Source: Mycobacterium shigaense
Lineage (GTDB): Bacteria; Actinomycetota; Actinomycetes; Mycobacteriales; Mycobacteriaceae
Assembly (NCBI RefSeq): GCF_002356315.1
Contig: NZ_AP018164.1
Coordinates: forward strand, 3,100,001-3,164,000
Direction of reading: 5' to 3'
Length of the DNA: 64,000 nucleotides
Both the position numbers and the translations under genes were made by a program. Positions 46,125 to 58,659 of this stretch are shown one piece after another. Numbering within the stretch: position 1 is the first letter of the stretch; every line of letters begins with the position of its first letter. The notes under the pieces were generated by a model. It searched no databases and was not told where the DNA came from. It worked only from the letters and a program-made list of their open reading frames with translations.

Positions 46125-47633
46125 TTAGCTCGTAAGCTGTGCTACCAGCTCGACGGCGCTGTCCACCGAATCCAGGAGCGCACCGACGTGCGCTTTGCTG
46201 CCCCGCAGCGGCTCCAAGGTGGGGATGCGGACCAGCGAATCACCACCGAGATCGAAAATCACCGAGTCCCAGCTGGCCGCGGCGATATCGGCCCCGAACC
46301 GGCGCAGGCATTCGCCCCGGAAGTAGGCGCGGGTGTCGGTCGGGGGGTTATTCACGGCCTCGATCACCTGATGCTCGCTGACCAGCCGTTTCATCGAGCC
46401 CCGCGCGACCAGCCGGTTGTACAGGCCCTTGTCCAATCGGACATCGGAATACTGCAGGTCGACGAGGTGCAGCCGCGGCGCCGACCAGCTGAGGTTCTCG
46501 CGCTGCCGGAAGCCCTCGAGCAGGCGCAGCTTGGCCGGCCAGTCCAGCAGCTCGGCGCAGTCCATGGGGTCGCGTTCGAGCAGGTCGAGCACGTGCGCCC
46601 AGGTTTCGACGACGTCGGCCGCCCGCGGGTCTGGATCGCGGCTGTCCACCAGCTTCGCCACCCGATCGAGGTAGATCCGTTGCAGCGCAAGGCCGGTCAA
46701 TTCGCGCCCGTCGACCAGGGCCACGGCGGTGCGCAGCGACGGGTCGCGGCTGATCGCGTGGACGGCATGCACCGGCCGAGCCAGCGCCAGATCGCTGAGG
46801 TCGATGCCGTGCAGCGGGCCCTCCTCGATCAGGTCGAGCACCAGCGCCGTGGTACCGAGCTTCAGATACGTCGAGGTCTCGGCGAGGTTGGCGTCACCGA
46901 TGATGACGTGCAGCCGGCGGTAGCGATCGGCATCGGCGTGCGGCTCGTCGCGGGTGTTGATGATGCCGCGCTTGAGCGTGGTTTCCAGCCCGACCTCGAC
47001 CTCGATGTAGTCGGAACGCTGAGACAGCTGGAAGCCCGGTTCGTCGCCCGAGGGGCCGATGCCGACCCGGCCGGAGCCGGTCACCACCTGCCGCGACACC
47101 AGGAATGGGGTCAACCCGGCGATGATGGCCGAAAACGGCGTCTGGCGGCTCATCAGGTAGTTCTCGTGCGACCCGTAGGAGGCGCCCTTGCCGTCGACGT
47201 TGTTCTTGTACAGCTGCAGCTTGGCGGCGCCGGGGACGCTGGCGACATGCCGGGCCGCGGCCTCCATCACCCGCTCGCCCGCCTTGTCCCAGATCACCGC
47301 GTCCAGCGGGTCGGTGCACTCGGGCGCGGAGTATTCGGGGTGGGCGTGATCGACATAGAGCCGCGCGCCGTTGGTCAAGATCATGTTGGCCGCGCCGACC
47401 TCGTCGGCGTCGACGATCGGCGGCGGCCCCGCCGAGCGGCTCAGGTCGAAACCGCGGGCGTCACGCAGCGGTGACTCGACCTCGTAGTCCCAACGGGTGC
47501 GCTTGGCGCGCTGGATGCCGGCGGCGGCGGCGTAGGCCAACACCGCCTGAGTCGAGGTGAGGATCGGGTTGGCGGTCGGGTCGGACGGCGACGAAATGCC
47601 GTACTCGACCTCCGTCCCGATAATTCGTTGCAT
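46125..47633 (-). CDS. dop: Pup deamidase/depupylase Dop
   Basis: A 502-aa PafA homologue that converts the Pup C-terminal Gln to Glu and can remove Pup from substrates. [20 protein letters not shown] is the glutamate-containing start; [38 protein letters not shown] and [20 protein letters not shown] are the shared active-site blocks. Matches Rv2112c. The ATG at 47633 was chosen because it begins the family N terminus; the longer upstream frame is unlike Dop. Dop and PafA here show the usual paralogous pair. Confidence 0.95.
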   Translation of the reverse strand: MQRIIGTEVEYGISSPSDPTANPILTSTQAVLAYAAAAGIQRAKRTRWDYEVESPLRDARGFDLSRSAGPPPIVDADEVGAANMILTNGARLYVDHAHPEYSAPECTDPLDAVIWDKAGERVMEAAARHVASVPGAAKLQLYKNNVDGKGASYGSHENYLMSRQTPFSAIIAGLTPFLVSRQVVTGSGRVGIGPSGDEPGFQLSQRSDYIEVEVGLETTLKRGIINTRDEPHADADRYRRLHVIIGDANLAETSTYLKLGTTALVLDLIEEGPLHGIDLSDLALARPVHAVHAISRDPSLRTAVALVDGRELTGLALQRIYLDRVAKLVDSRDPDPRAADVVETWAHVLDLLERDPMDCAELLDWPAKLRLLEGFRQRENLSWSAPRLHLVDLQYSDVRLDKGLYNRLVARGSMKRLVSEHQVIEAVNNPPTDTRAYFRGECLRRFGADIAAASWDSVIFDLGGDSLVRIPTLEPLRGSKAHVGALLDSVDSAVELVAQLTS

Positions 47634-47875
47634 CCCACAAGCGTAGGCCGCGACACTCCAAGCCTCCGGGCGGCCCGCGCTTGGCGAACCACCCGGCCGT
47701 GCCGCGCCGGCCGGCGCACGGCGCCACCCGCGCGGGCCATCCGCCCTCGGCACACGCAAATTCGTGGTGCCCATCCGGCCGATGGTTGAAATGAGTTCTC
47801 GTGCAACGCCTGGAGCTCGGCAGCGATCTTCAAACGCCCAGCGCACCGGTTGTTGCACCACTAGGGTGACCCGTT

Positions 47876-49042
47876 GTGGACCTCTCTCTGCGCCGCGCGG
47901 CGGGCCACCCGAAAACGGTCACCGTCGCGGCCGAAAGCTGGTTCCTGGAACGCGGCCTGCCCTCGGTCCTGACCCGGCGGGGACGCTGGCGGCGGCTGTG
48001 GACGCGGTCGTCTCCCATGCTGACCGCGTGGGCGACCGTCGAGGCCTGCCTGCTGAGCGTGTTCTTCACCAGCGACGGCCACGAAGTGTTCATCGACGGA
48101 ACGCCCACGACGAGGCAATGGGTCATTCTGGGCATGCTGGCGGCCGCCCTGCCGCTGGCCGCCCTATTCGGCTGGCTGGTGTCGCGGATATCGAACGCGC
48201 GCACCCGCACGGCGGTCGCATCGTTGGCGGTGGTTTTCACGATCGCCTGCGGAGTCTTCGAAAGCGGCCCGGTCCAGCTGACGCGCGACGCGGTGATCCT
48301 GGCCCTGGTGTTGCTGCTGACCGGTTCCGGTGTGGGGTCGGTGCTTGCGTGGGCGGTGCGCATGACGTTCGAACACCTGGCGACGGTGGGCACGCTCGCG
48401 ATCCGGGCCCTGCCGATCGTGCTGCTGACCGCCTTGGTGTTCTTCAACACCTACGTGTGGCTGATGGCCGCCACCATCAACGGGCAGCGGTTGTCGCTGG
48501 CAATCGTTTTCCTGGTGGGCATCGCCGCGGCGTTCGTCGTGTCCAAGACCGCGGAACGGGTGCGACCGCTGCTCAGGTCTACGGCCTCGCTGCCCGGGGG
48601 CGACGAGGGCCTCGCCGGGACGCCCTTCGCCGCGATGGCCGACCCGTCGCCCGGTTCGGCCCTGACGAGGGCGGAGCGCCTCAATGCGGTCTTCCTGCTG
48701 GCCGCCTCGCAGCTGGTCGAGATCCTGGTGGTCGCCCTCGTCGGGGCCACGATGTATCTCATTCTCGGCCTGATCATCCTGACGCCGTCGCTGCTCAACG
48801 AATGGACCCACACCTCGGTCAGCACCGCGACGGTACTGGGATGGACGCTGCCCGTACCGGATTCGCTGATTCACATGTGCCTGTTCCTGGGCGCGTTGAC
48901 GTTCATGTACATCAGCGCCCGGGCAGTCGACGACGCCGAGTACCGCGCCATGTTCCTCGACCCGCTGATCGACGACCTGCACGTTGCCCTGGCCGCCCGC
49001 AATCGCTACCGCGGCGGCGTCCCCTCAACAGAAAGCGAGTAA
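47876..49042 (+). CDS. Multi-pass membrane protein (Rv2113-like)
   Basis: A 388-aa predicted membrane protein with about eight transmembrane helices ([77 protein letters not shown] and others) and a cytoplasmic loop of about 60 residues in the middle. It matches M. tuberculosis Rv2113, of unknown function. The GTG at 47876 begins [14 protein letters not shown]. It sits between dop (divergent) and mpa in the proteasome region but no link to protein degradation is evident. It is followed four bases later by the next gene on the same strand. Confidence 0.85.
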   Translation: MDLSLRRAAGHPKTVTVAAESWFLERGLPSVLTRRGRWRRLWTRSSPMLTAWATVEACLLSVFFTSDGHEVFIDGTPTTRQWVILGMLAAALPLAALFGWLVSRISNARTRTAVASLAVVFTIACGVFESGPVQLTRDAVILALVLLLTGSGVGSVLAWAVRMTFEHLATVGTLAIRALPIVLLTALVFFNTYVWLMAATINGQRLSLAIVFLVGIAAAFVVSKTAERVRPLLRSTASLPGGDEGLAGTPFAAMADPSPGSALTRAERLNAVFLLAASQLVEILVVALVGATMYLILGLIILTPSLLNEWTHTSVSTATVLGWTLPVPDSLIHMCLFLGALTFMYISARAVDDAEYRAMFLDPLIDDLHVALAARNRYRGGVPSTESE

Positions 49043-49046
49043 ACAA

Positions 49047-49652
49047 GTGGCCGACCTGTCCGGAAAGCGTTATGGCGAAGTGCTTCTCGTGGAGATCACC
49101 GACTCTGGCCCACGAGCCAGCGTCTACAACAGCTTCCCGCTCAACGAATGCCCCGCCGAACTGTGGTCCGCGCTGGACCCGCAGGCCATCGCCGCCGAAA
49201 ACGGTGCCGCTGCAGCGTTACTCAACGGCCCGCGCTACTGGCTGATGAACGACATCGAGAAAGTCGCCCAGGGCCCGCAGGAGACCAAGACCTTCGGCGG
49301 CATCGAGATGATCAAGCAGGCCACCGTGGATCTGACGTCGATGAACCCGGCGCCGTATCTCGCCAACGAGGTCAGCCGTAACACCGTCTTCGTCTTCAAC
49401 GCCGGCGAGGAGATCTACGAACTCGTCGACGCGCAAGGACGGCGCTGGGTCATGCAGACCTTCAGCCAGGTCGCCGACCCCAACCTGTCGCGATCGGACC
49501 TGCCGGGCCTGGCCGACCGCCTCGACCTACCGGAAGGCTGGACGTATGCGCCGCGGGTGCTGACCGAGACGCTGCGCGTGGACACGACGACCCGGCCCGC
49601 CCAGGTGCTGCAGGACAACCTGACCAACAGCTACTCGCTCGAATTCGATTGA
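49047..49652 (+). CDS. Conserved hypothetical protein (Rv2114-like)
   Basis: A 201-aa soluble protein without a recognised domain, like M. tuberculosis Rv2114. Sequence features: VLLVEITDSGPRASVYNSFP, LNGPRYWLMNDIEKVAQGPQ, TKTFGGIEMIKQATVDLTSM and RRWVMQTFSQVADPNLSRSD. No signal peptide or membrane segment. The GTG at 49047, four bases after the Rv2113-like stop, indicates an operon with that membrane protein; the MTB-type start ADLSGKRYGEVLL begins there. Short of a homology search the function remains unknown. Confidence 0.82.
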   Translation: MADLSGKRYGEVLLVEITDSGPRASVYNSFPLNECPAELWSALDPQAIAAENGAAAALLNGPRYWLMNDIEKVAQGPQETKTFGGIEMIKQATVDLTSMNPAPYLANEVSRNTVFVFNAGEEIYELVDAQGRRWVMQTFSQVADPNLSRSDLPGLADRLDLPEGWTYAPRVLTETLRVDTTTRPAQVLQDNLTNSYSLEFD

Positions 49653-49694
49653 GCCGCTGCGGGTTTGAGTACCTTTCGAGCACCTTTCGAGCGC

Positions 49695-51524
49695 CTAGAG
49701 GTACTGGCCCAGGTTCGATTCGGTGTCGATGGCCCGCGACGCGCTCGAGCTCTTGCCGGTGACCAGCGTGCGGATGTAGACGATCCGCTCGCCCTTCTTG
49801 CCCGAGATCCGCGCCCAGTCGTCGGGGTTGGTGGTGTTGGGCAGGTCCTCGTTCTCGGCGAACTCGTCGACGATCGAGTCGAGCAGATGCTGAATACGCA
49901 GACCCGGTTGGCCGGTCTCCAGCACCGACTTGATCGCGTTCTTCTTCGCCCGGTCGACCACGTTCTGGATCATGGCCCCGGAGTTGAAGTCCTTGAAGTA
50001 CATGACTTCCTTGTCACCGTTGGCGTAGGTGACCTCCAGGAACCGGTTGTCGTCGATCTCGGCGTACATCCGCTCGACGACCTTTTCGATCATCGCTTGG
50101 ATGCAGGCGCCGCGGTCGCCCGCGAACTCCGCGAGGTCGTCGGCGTGCACCGGCAACGTCTCGACGAGGTACTTCGAGAAGATGTCTTGTGCCGCTTCGG
50201 CATCCGGCCGCTCGATCTTGATCTTGACGTCGAGACGCCCGGGCCGCAGGATCGCGGGGTCGATCATGTCCTCGCGGTTCGAGGCGCCGATCACGATGAC
50301 GTTCTCGAGCCCCTCCACGCCGTCGATCTCGCTGAGTAGCTGCGGGACCACCGTGGTCTCGACGTCGGAGGAGACGCCGGTGCCACGGGTGCGGAAGATG
50401 GAGTCCATCTCGTCGAAGAACACGATCACCGGCGTGCCCTCGGAGGCCTTCTCCCGCGCCCGCTGGAAGATCAGCCGGATGTGGCGCTCGGTCTCGCCGA
50501 CGAACTTGTTCAGCAGCTCGGGGCCCTTGATGTTCAGGAAGTAGGACTTGGCCTCGCGAGCATCGTCACCGCGCACCTCGGCCATCTTCTTGGCCAGCGA
50601 ATTGGCAACCGCCTTGGCGATCAGCGTCTTACCGCAGCCGGGCGGGCCGTAGAGCAGCACGCCCTTGGGCGGGCGCAGCGCGTATTCGCGGTAGAGCTCC
50701 TTGTGCAGGAACGGCAGCTCGACGGCGTCGCGGATCTGCTCGATCTGGCGGGTCAAGCCACCGATGTCCTGGTAGCTGACGTCGGGCACCTCTTCGAGCA
50801 CCAGGTCCTCGACCTCGGCCTTGGGGATGCGTTCGAAGGCGTAGCCCGCCTTGGTGTCGACCAGCAACGAGTCGCCCGGGCGCAGCTTGCGCGGGCGGCT
50901 GTCGTCGTTGAGCGCGTCGGGGTGGCCCTCCGGCAGGTCCTCCGCCACCAGCGGCTCGGCCAGCCAAACGATGCGTTCTTCGTCGGCGTGGCCGACGACG
51001 AGCGCCCGGTGACCGTCGTTGAGGACCTCCCGCAAAGTCGAGATCTCGCCGACGGATTCGAACGTGCCGGCCTCGACGACGGTGAGCGCCTCGTTGAGGC
51101 GGACGGTCTGACCTTTGCGCAAAGCCGACACTTCGATATTCGGCGAGCACGTGAGTCGCATCTTGCGGCCCGACGTGAACACGTCGACCGTCTCGTCGTC
51201 GTGAGCACCGAGCAGCACTCCATAACCGCTCGGCGGCTGCCCCAGCCGGTCCACTTCTTCTCGAAGCGCCAACAGTTGTTGGCGGGCTTCTTTAAGAGTT
51301 TCCATTAATTTGGAATTGCGGGCCGCCAGCGAGTCGATACGGGCCTCAAGTTGATGGACATCGCGCGCGGAGCGCGTGCCACCCTGCGCCCCGGCCGCCT
51401 GCTCGAGTTGCTCGCGCAACGCGGCGGCCTCTCGGCGCAGCTCTTCCAGTTCGGCGGCATCGCCGCTGGACAAGCCTGTTTCAGGATTGATGCCGAATGC
51501 TTCAGAACGCTCTGAGTCACCCAT
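49695..51524 (-). CDS. mpa: Proteasomal AAA+ ATPase Mpa (ARC)
   Basis: A 609-aa hexameric unfoldase that captures pupylated proteins and feeds them into the 20S core. Layout: N-terminal coiled coil (about 20-95, [17 protein letters not shown] and [20 protein letters not shown]) that binds Pup, OB-fold domain ([20 protein letters not shown]), AAA domain with Walker A in [14 protein letters not shown] and Walker B in [16 protein letters not shown], and a C-terminal NLGQYL whose penultimate Tyr docks on the proteasome. Matches Rv2115c (609 aa). The ATG at 51524 gives that length exactly. Confidence 0.97.
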   Translation of the reverse strand: MGDSERSEAFGINPETGLSSGDAAELEELRREAAALREQLEQAAGAQGGTRSARDVHQLEARIDSLAARNSKLMETLKEARQQLLALREEVDRLGQPPSGYGVLLGAHDDETVDVFTSGRKMRLTCSPNIEVSALRKGQTVRLNEALTVVEAGTFESVGEISTLREVLNDGHRALVVGHADEERIVWLAEPLVAEDLPEGHPDALNDDSRPRKLRPGDSLLVDTKAGYAFERIPKAEVEDLVLEEVPDVSYQDIGGLTRQIEQIRDAVELPFLHKELYREYALRPPKGVLLYGPPGCGKTLIAKAVANSLAKKMAEVRGDDAREAKSYFLNIKGPELLNKFVGETERHIRLIFQRAREKASEGTPVIVFFDEMDSIFRTRGTGVSSDVETTVVPQLLSEIDGVEGLENVIVIGASNREDMIDPAILRPGRLDVKIKIERPDAEAAQDIFSKYLVETLPVHADDLAEFAGDRGACIQAMIEKVVERMYAEIDDNRFLEVTYANGDKEVMYFKDFNSGAMIQNVVDRAKKNAIKSVLETGQPGLRIQHLLDSIVDEFAENEDLPNTTNPDDWARISGKKGERIVYIRTLVTGKSSSASRAIDTESNLGQYL

Positions 51525-51679
51525 GTCGCGCTCCTTTCCCGCCCCGAAGTGATGCGGTGGATGCTTCAACGCTACCGGCGATTGGCCGTTCATGCGTGAA
51601 CTCAAAAGCCATCAAAAGTCGCGTCTTTGCTCCCACTGGTAACCTCGGCGTCGATTTGAGACCACCGGAAGGACACCCC

Positions 51680-51829
51680 GTGCCCGCAAAAGCCCTCGCC
51701 ACAGGCGTAGCAGCCGTCGCGGTCATCAACACTATGTTTCCGGATGTGACTTCCATTGCACCCGTTGGCCCCCCGGCCGCTAGGAATCACCACGAGCCGG
51801 AAGCCGTGACCGCCGCGCCGGCCGGCTGA
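51680..51829 (+). pseudogene. Short leader-like ORF resembling the Mtb12/CFP2 signal region
   Basis: A 49-codon frame from a GTG with a good GGAAGGA ribosome-binding site: PAKALATGVAAVAVINTMFP, DVTSIAPVGPPAA, then a charged tail. The start resembles the signal peptide region of Mtb12/CFP2-type proteins ('...A.GVTSIA.GGP...'), the family to which the next gene, lppK, belongs. It ends nine bases before lppK. It may be a truncated duplicate of such a gene or a small exported peptide. Low confidence in either reading. Confidence 0.4.
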
Positions 51830-51837
51830 CCGAGCGG

Positions 51838-52443
51838 ATGCACCGACACCTGCGCCCAGCACTGATCGTCGCCACCGCGGTGGGGGCCGTCGGGCTCGTG
51901 GGATGCTCGCACAGCGAACCTCGTGTCCCGGCTTCAGCTAGCTCGTCCGTGGTGCCGCCCGCGCCGAGTCCGATTGTGGCCACCGCCGTGCCGACGGCGC
52001 CGCTGCCGGTGCCCCAGGCCCTGACCGACATCCTCAGCCGGCTTGCCGACCCGGGCATCCCCGGCGCCAACAAGGTTGCCCTCGTGGAGGGCGCCACCCC
52101 GGAGAGTGCGGGCACCCTGGACAAGTTCATCAGCGCGCTGCGTGACAACGGGTACCTGCCGATGACCTTCGCGGCCGACAACATCGCGTGGTCGGACAAG
52201 AACCCCTCAAACGTGGTGGCCACGATCCGGGTGGGCACCGCCCAGCCGAACAACCGCTCGTTCGCATTCCCCATGGAGTTCACGCCGTTTCAGGGCGGTT
52301 GGCAGTTATCCCGCCGGACCGCGGAAATGCTCCTAGCCCTCAGCAACTCGCCGGCGCCGGCCAATCCGCCCGGGCCGCCGCCACCCCCGGTGCCACCGCC
52401 GCCGGCTGCCGCGCCCCCCACGACCGCCGCCCCGCCGCCGTAG
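51838..52443 (+). CDS. lppK: Lipoprotein LppK
   Basis: A 201-aa lipoprotein of the Mtb12/CFP2 family, counterpart of Rv2116. The signal peptide [18 protein letters not shown] ends in a lipobox with Cys23 (LVGC) for diacylglyceryl attachment. The mature domain, after a Pro/Ala linker, includes [20 protein letters not shown] and [20 protein letters not shown], typical of the family; the C terminus is a proline-rich tail ([18 protein letters not shown]). It should be acylated by Lgt and cleaved by LspA; lnt for N-acylation is in this window. Function unknown. The stop codon abuts the next gene's start directly. Confidence 0.9.
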   Translation: MHRHLRPALIVATAVGAVGLVGCSHSEPRVPASASSSVVPPAPSPIVATAVPTAPLPVPQALTDILSRLADPGIPGANKVALVEGATPESAGTLDKFISALRDNGYLPMTFAADNIAWSDKNPSNVVATIRVGTAQPNNRSFAFPMEFTPFQGGWQLSRRTAEMLLALSNSPAPANPPGPPPPPVPPPPAAAPPTTAAPPP

Positions 52444-52716
52444 ATGTGGATCGGCTGGCTGGAATGCGATGTCCTGCTGGGCGACGTGCGATCGCTCAAA
52501 CAGAAGCGCTCGGTGATCCGGCCCGTCATCGCCGAGCTACGGCGCAAGTTGAGCGTCTCGGCCGCCGAGACCGGCGCACAGGATCTGTATCGGCGCGCGG
52601 GCATCGGCGTGGCGGTGGTCTCCGGTGATCGCGCCCCTGCGGTCGATGTCCTCGACGCCGCCGAAAGGTTGGTCGCCGCGCATCCGGAGTTCGAACTGCT
52701 GTCGGTGCGGCGCTAG
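52444..52716 (+). CDS. DUF503/YlxP-like protein (Rv2117-like)
   Basis: A 90-aa protein of the DUF503 family: MWIGWLECDVLLGDVRSLKQ, KRSVIRPVIAELRRKLSVSA, then AGIGVAVVSGDRAPAVDVLD. Related YlxP proteins are small, ferredoxin-like folds associated with ribosome maturation genes in some bacteria. The M. tuberculosis counterpart is Rv2117. Its ATG follows the lppK stop with no gap, so it is co-transcribed with lppK. No function has been assigned in mycobacteria. Confidence 0.88.
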   Translation: MWIGWLECDVLLGDVRSLKQKRSVIRPVIAELRRKLSVSAAETGAQDLYRRAGIGVAVVSGDRAPAVDVLDAAERLVAAHPEFELLSVRR

Positions 52717-52744
52717 CTGATCCGCAGCGACGACTAGCGGGGCG

Positions 52745-54527
<1,783 letters not shown>

Positions 54528-54535
54528 TCCCCCGA

Positions 54536-55918
54536 CTACTGCAGCGGCGACATCTCCTGCAGCATGGTGGGAATCAATTCGCTGACGGTGGGATGAATGT
54601 GCATCGTGCGCGACAGCGTCGTGTAGGGCGCCTTGGCCGACATAACGTCAAGAATGCAATGGATCGCCTCGTCGCCACCAACTCCGAGGATGGCCGCCCC
54701 CAGGATCTCGTGGGTGTCGGCGTCGACCACGACCTGCATGAAGCCTTGCGTCTCACCCTTTTCCACCGCTCGGCCGACCCTGGTCATCGGCCGCTTGCCC
54801 ACCAGCGCCTTGCGACCCGACTTGCGAACCTCGCCGACGGTCATTCCGGCGCGTCCGAGCGGCGGATCGATGTAGAGGGCGTAGGTGGTGATGCGGTCGC
54901 TGACCCGGCGCGGGTCGTCATCGAGCAGATTGGCGGCCACGATCTCGAAGTCGTTGTAGGAGGTGTGGGTGAACGCGCCTTTGCCGTTGCAATCGCCCAT
55001 CGCCCAGATGTGGTCCACGCTGGTCTTGAGCTGATCGTCGACCACGATGTAGCCGCGCGGGTCGGTCTGCACCCCGGCGGCCTCGAGACCCAGGTCGTCG
55101 GTGTTGGGGCGCCGTCCCACCGCCAGCAGCAGCCGATCCCCCTCGACAGGTACGGCACCGACGGCAGGGGTGAGGTTGAATCCCTTGTCGCTCTTGCTGA
55201 TTCGGACATCGTCCGCGCCGACGACGATGTCGATCCCCTCGCCCTCCAGGATCTGCCTGATCGCGGCCGAAACATCCTCGTCCTCGCGGGGCGCGAGCCG
55301 CGGGCCCCGTTCGACCACGGTCACCTGGGCACCGAAGCGCCGGTACATCTGGGCGAACTCCAGCGCGATGTAGCTGCCGCCGACGATGACCAGATGGTGC
55401 GGCAGGGTGTCGAGTTCGAGGATGGACACGTTGGTGAGGTAGTCAACCTCGGATAGCCCCGGGATGTCGGGGACGACGGCACGGCCGCCGACGTTGAGGA
55501 AGATCCGATCGGCGTGCAGGATGTCTTCTCCTGCTTGAGAGGCGACCCGCACGGTATGCGGATCCTCGAGACGGGCGTGGCCGCGAAAGACAGTGCAGCC
55601 GTTCATACCCTGTAGCCAGTTCTCGACGCCCTCGCGGTCGGCGAGCATGATGCCGTCTTTGCGCGCCTTGACTTTCCCCAGGTTCACGGTGATAGAGCCG
55701 GTCGCGACGCCGTATTCGGTGCCGCGCCGGGCCAGGTGCGCGGCGTGCGCGCTGGCCACCAGCGTCTTGGTCGGAATACAGCCGTTGTTGACGCAGGTGC
55801 CGCCGATCAGTTTGCGCTCGACTACCGCGACGCTCTGCCCGGCCGCCGCCAACCGCCCCGCAAGTGGGGGCCCGGCCTGGCCCGCTCCAATGATGATCGC
55901 GTCGAAATGCCTTGTCAC
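54536..55918 (-). CDS. FAD-dependent pyridine nucleotide-disulphide oxidoreductase, mercuric reductase-like
   Basis: A 460-aa flavoprotein of the class I disulphide oxidoreductase family. FAD-binding IIIGAGQAGPPLAGRLAAAG, the redox-active disulphide in LIGGTCVNNGCIPTKTLVAS (CxxxxC), NAD(P)-binding LVIVGGSYIALEFAQMYRRFG, the second FAD motif GRRPNTDDLGLEAAGVQTD and the C-terminal dimerisation block MHIHPTVSELIPTMLQ are intact. It resembles mercuric reductase-like proteins rather than mycothione reductase or lipoamide dehydrogenase. Substrate unknown. It is not next to Rv2119/Rv2120c in M. tuberculosis, so it is an insertion in this lineage or a loss there. It overlaps the DUF4126 gene by four bases. 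Confidence 0.85.
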   Translation of the reverse strand: MTRHFDAIIIGAGQAGPPLAGRLAAAGQSVAVVERKLIGGTCVNNGCIPTKTLVASAHAAHLARRGTEYGVATGSITVNLGKVKARKDGIMLADREGVENWLQGMNGCTVFRGHARLEDPHTVRVASQAGEDILHADRIFLNVGGRAVVPDIPGLSEVDYLTNVSILELDTLPHHLVIVGGSYIALEFAQMYRRFGAQVTVVERGPRLAPREDEDVSAAIRQILEGEGIDIVVGADDVRISKSDKGFNLTPAVGAVPVEGDRLLLAVGRRPNTDDLGLEAAGVQTDPRGYIVVDDQLKTSVDHIWAMGDCNGKGAFTHTSYNDFEIVAANLLDDDPRRVSDRITTYALYIDPPLGRAGMTVGEVRKSGRKALVGKRPMTRVGRAVEKGETQGFMQVVVDADTHEILGAAILGVGGDEAIHCILDVMSAKAPYTTLSRTMHIHPTVSELIPTMLQEMSPLQ

Positions 55919-56436
55919 TTAACGCCCGACACGACGTAGTCCAAAAGGACGTGGTGCGTGACGGCGAGAATTGCGAACCCGCCCAGAATCGCGACGGCGT
56001 CCTCCAACAGCGCGATCGGCAGGTCCTGCCCCCCGCGAGCGGCGACCAGCCGCTTGCGGGCGTGATACCCGCCGAGGGTGCCGAGCGCCGCGCCGATCAC
56101 GCCGGCACCCAGCGCGGTGAAGGTCCAGTGCGGCCAGGCGCCGAGGGCCGCGCCGGCTAACCCACCCATCAGCAGCCGAGCGCCGAACGCGGGCGGCGAC
56201 GTACGCGGCGGCGTCTTGGGCAGCTTGTCGGTGACGAGTTCGGCGATGGCCAGAACCGTCAAGATCACGACCGTGATCGTGTTGCCCAACCAGGACGCCC
56301 AGGTGTGACTGAGATCGATCCAGCCGAGAACCGCGGGGGTGGCCGCCCACGCCACCACGGCGGGAGCCGTCAGGGAACGCAACCCGGCGACAACACCAAT
56401 AAGCAATGCCAGCAGCACGATGAGTACGTGTGTCAC
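55915..56436 (-). CDS. DUF4126 membrane protein (Rv2120c-like)
   Basis: A 173-aa integral membrane protein with about five hydrophobic segments (VLIVLLALLIGVVAGLRSLT; ITVVILTVLAIAELVT; LLMGGLAGAALGAWP; LEDAVAILGGFAILAVTHHV). The domain corresponds to DUF4126 and to M. tuberculosis Rv2120c. No function has been established. The GTG at 56436 was chosen because AGGAGG lies at good spacing before it. Its stop overlaps the start of the FAD-dependent reductase by four bases, so the two are coupled and presumably expressed together. Confidence 0.82.
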   Translation of the reverse strand: MTHVLIVLLALLIGVVAGLRSLTAPAVVAWAATPAVLGWIDLSHTWASWLGNTITVVILTVLAIAELVTDKLPKTPPRTSPPAFGARLLMGGLAGAALGAWPHWTFTALGAGVIGAALGTLGGYHARKRLVAARGGQDLPIALLEDAVAILGGFAILAVTHHVLLDYVVSGVK

Positions 56437-56546
56437 GGAAACCTCCTGGGGACGAATAGCCCGTCGACGGTCGGGGGACAGCCCTCCCGTCACGCAGGCA
56501 GTCCCGCTACGGCGGACGCTAACACAGGCGTGACGTCAAAACACGA

Positions 56547-57688
<1,142 letters not shown>

Positions 57689-57754
57689 GCGCCGACCGGC
57701 GAAGTCACGGCGGTTTCGGCTCACCTACTGGTCAATCACCAGATTGCTTCGCTC

Positions 57755-58357
57755 TCAGTCAAATCCGGCGAGCGCGATGCGCAGCGCATCTTCCAACTCG
57801 ACGTGAAAGGGCGGGCTCGCGCTGACATCGGAGGCCAGCCAGCGATCGAGCACGAATTTGACCGTGGCCACGCTGGTATGAACCAGCAGCGCCGGCCGGA
57901 TGTCAACCTCTGCATCGACACCCATGCGAGCGGCCACCTGCTCGATGAACTCAAGCAGATCGGATTCGCTGACCAGCATCGATTGACTCAACAAGTGAGG
58001 CGCAGCAGCGACCGCCTGACGCCACGTATCCAAGTCCTCGACCTCACTGATTTCTTGGGCACGGGCGACGGCGAGCTGTATCAACGCCTCGACCGCCGAT
58101 TCGTCAGACGGTCTCGCGCCGTACAAGCCAACAGACTCGGCACTCGCCTCGCGCACGGGAGCGATCAGAAGACCTTCTTTGGTGGGCGCGTACCGGAAAT
58201 ATGTGCTGATCGATATGCCGGCAGCCGCGGCAATGTCCTCGGTCGTCACCGCCTCGAAACCGCGTTCGGCAAAAAGCTGGTGCGCGGTCCTATGGATCTG
58301 CGAAAGCAATTCTGCGCGGCGTCGGTCCCGCAACGAACCGGTGTTTGCTGAGGGCAT
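57755..58357 (-). CDS. TetR-family transcriptional regulator
   Basis: A 200-aa regulator with an N-terminal HTH (IHRTAHQLFAERGFEAVTTE, then DIAAAAGISISTYFRYAPTK) and a ligand-binding domain typical of MftR/Rv-type TetR proteins (LLSQSMLVSESDLLEFIEQV; AALLVHTSVATVKFVLD type segment). No Mtb counterpart was recognised at this place. It is divergent from the mce operon, 302 bases away, so it may repress or activate the yrbE-mce genes and itself, as the TetR-type Mce3R does for mce3. Ligand unknown. ATG at 58357 starts MPSANTGSLRDRRRAELLS. Confidence 0.8.
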   Translation of the reverse strand: MPSANTGSLRDRRRAELLSQIHRTAHQLFAERGFEAVTTEDIAAAAGISISTYFRYAPTKEGLLIAPVREASAESVGLYGARPSDESAVEALIQLAVARAQEISEVEDLDTWRQAVAAAPHLLSQSMLVSESDLLEFIEQVAARMGVDAEVDIRPALLVHTSVATVKFVLDRWLASDVSASPPFHVELEDALRIALAGFD

Positions 58358-58659
58358 GCCTTCGCCTCCGTCAATCCGAACGTTACGATCCCACGATGCC
58401 GTCCAAAGACGAACCTAGATGAGTGACTCTACACTATTGAAAGTCCCTATCAGGTAGGCTACCCTGACGGAGAACTAAGCGATGAGCAGCAATTTTCCGA
58501 CAGCGAACCATCAAATAATTTCGAAAATGCACTGACAGACCCCGGAGTCCGCCTCTCGACTGCCTGATGGTGAGGTAGGGAAAAGCTTCGATGCAGACGA
58601 TAGTCCATCGTGATGACTGATAACTTCAGTTTGCTCTGCGAAGCGCTAGTCGCGCCAGA
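58358..58659. promoter_or_regulatory. Divergent promoter region with an inverted repeat, between TetR and mce genes
   Basis: This 302-base intergenic region separates the TetR gene from the first mce-operon gene. A perfect inverted repeat, GGTAG-G-CTACC at 58453-58463, lies roughly midway and is a candidate operator. No other gene was seen. Confidence 0.4.
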
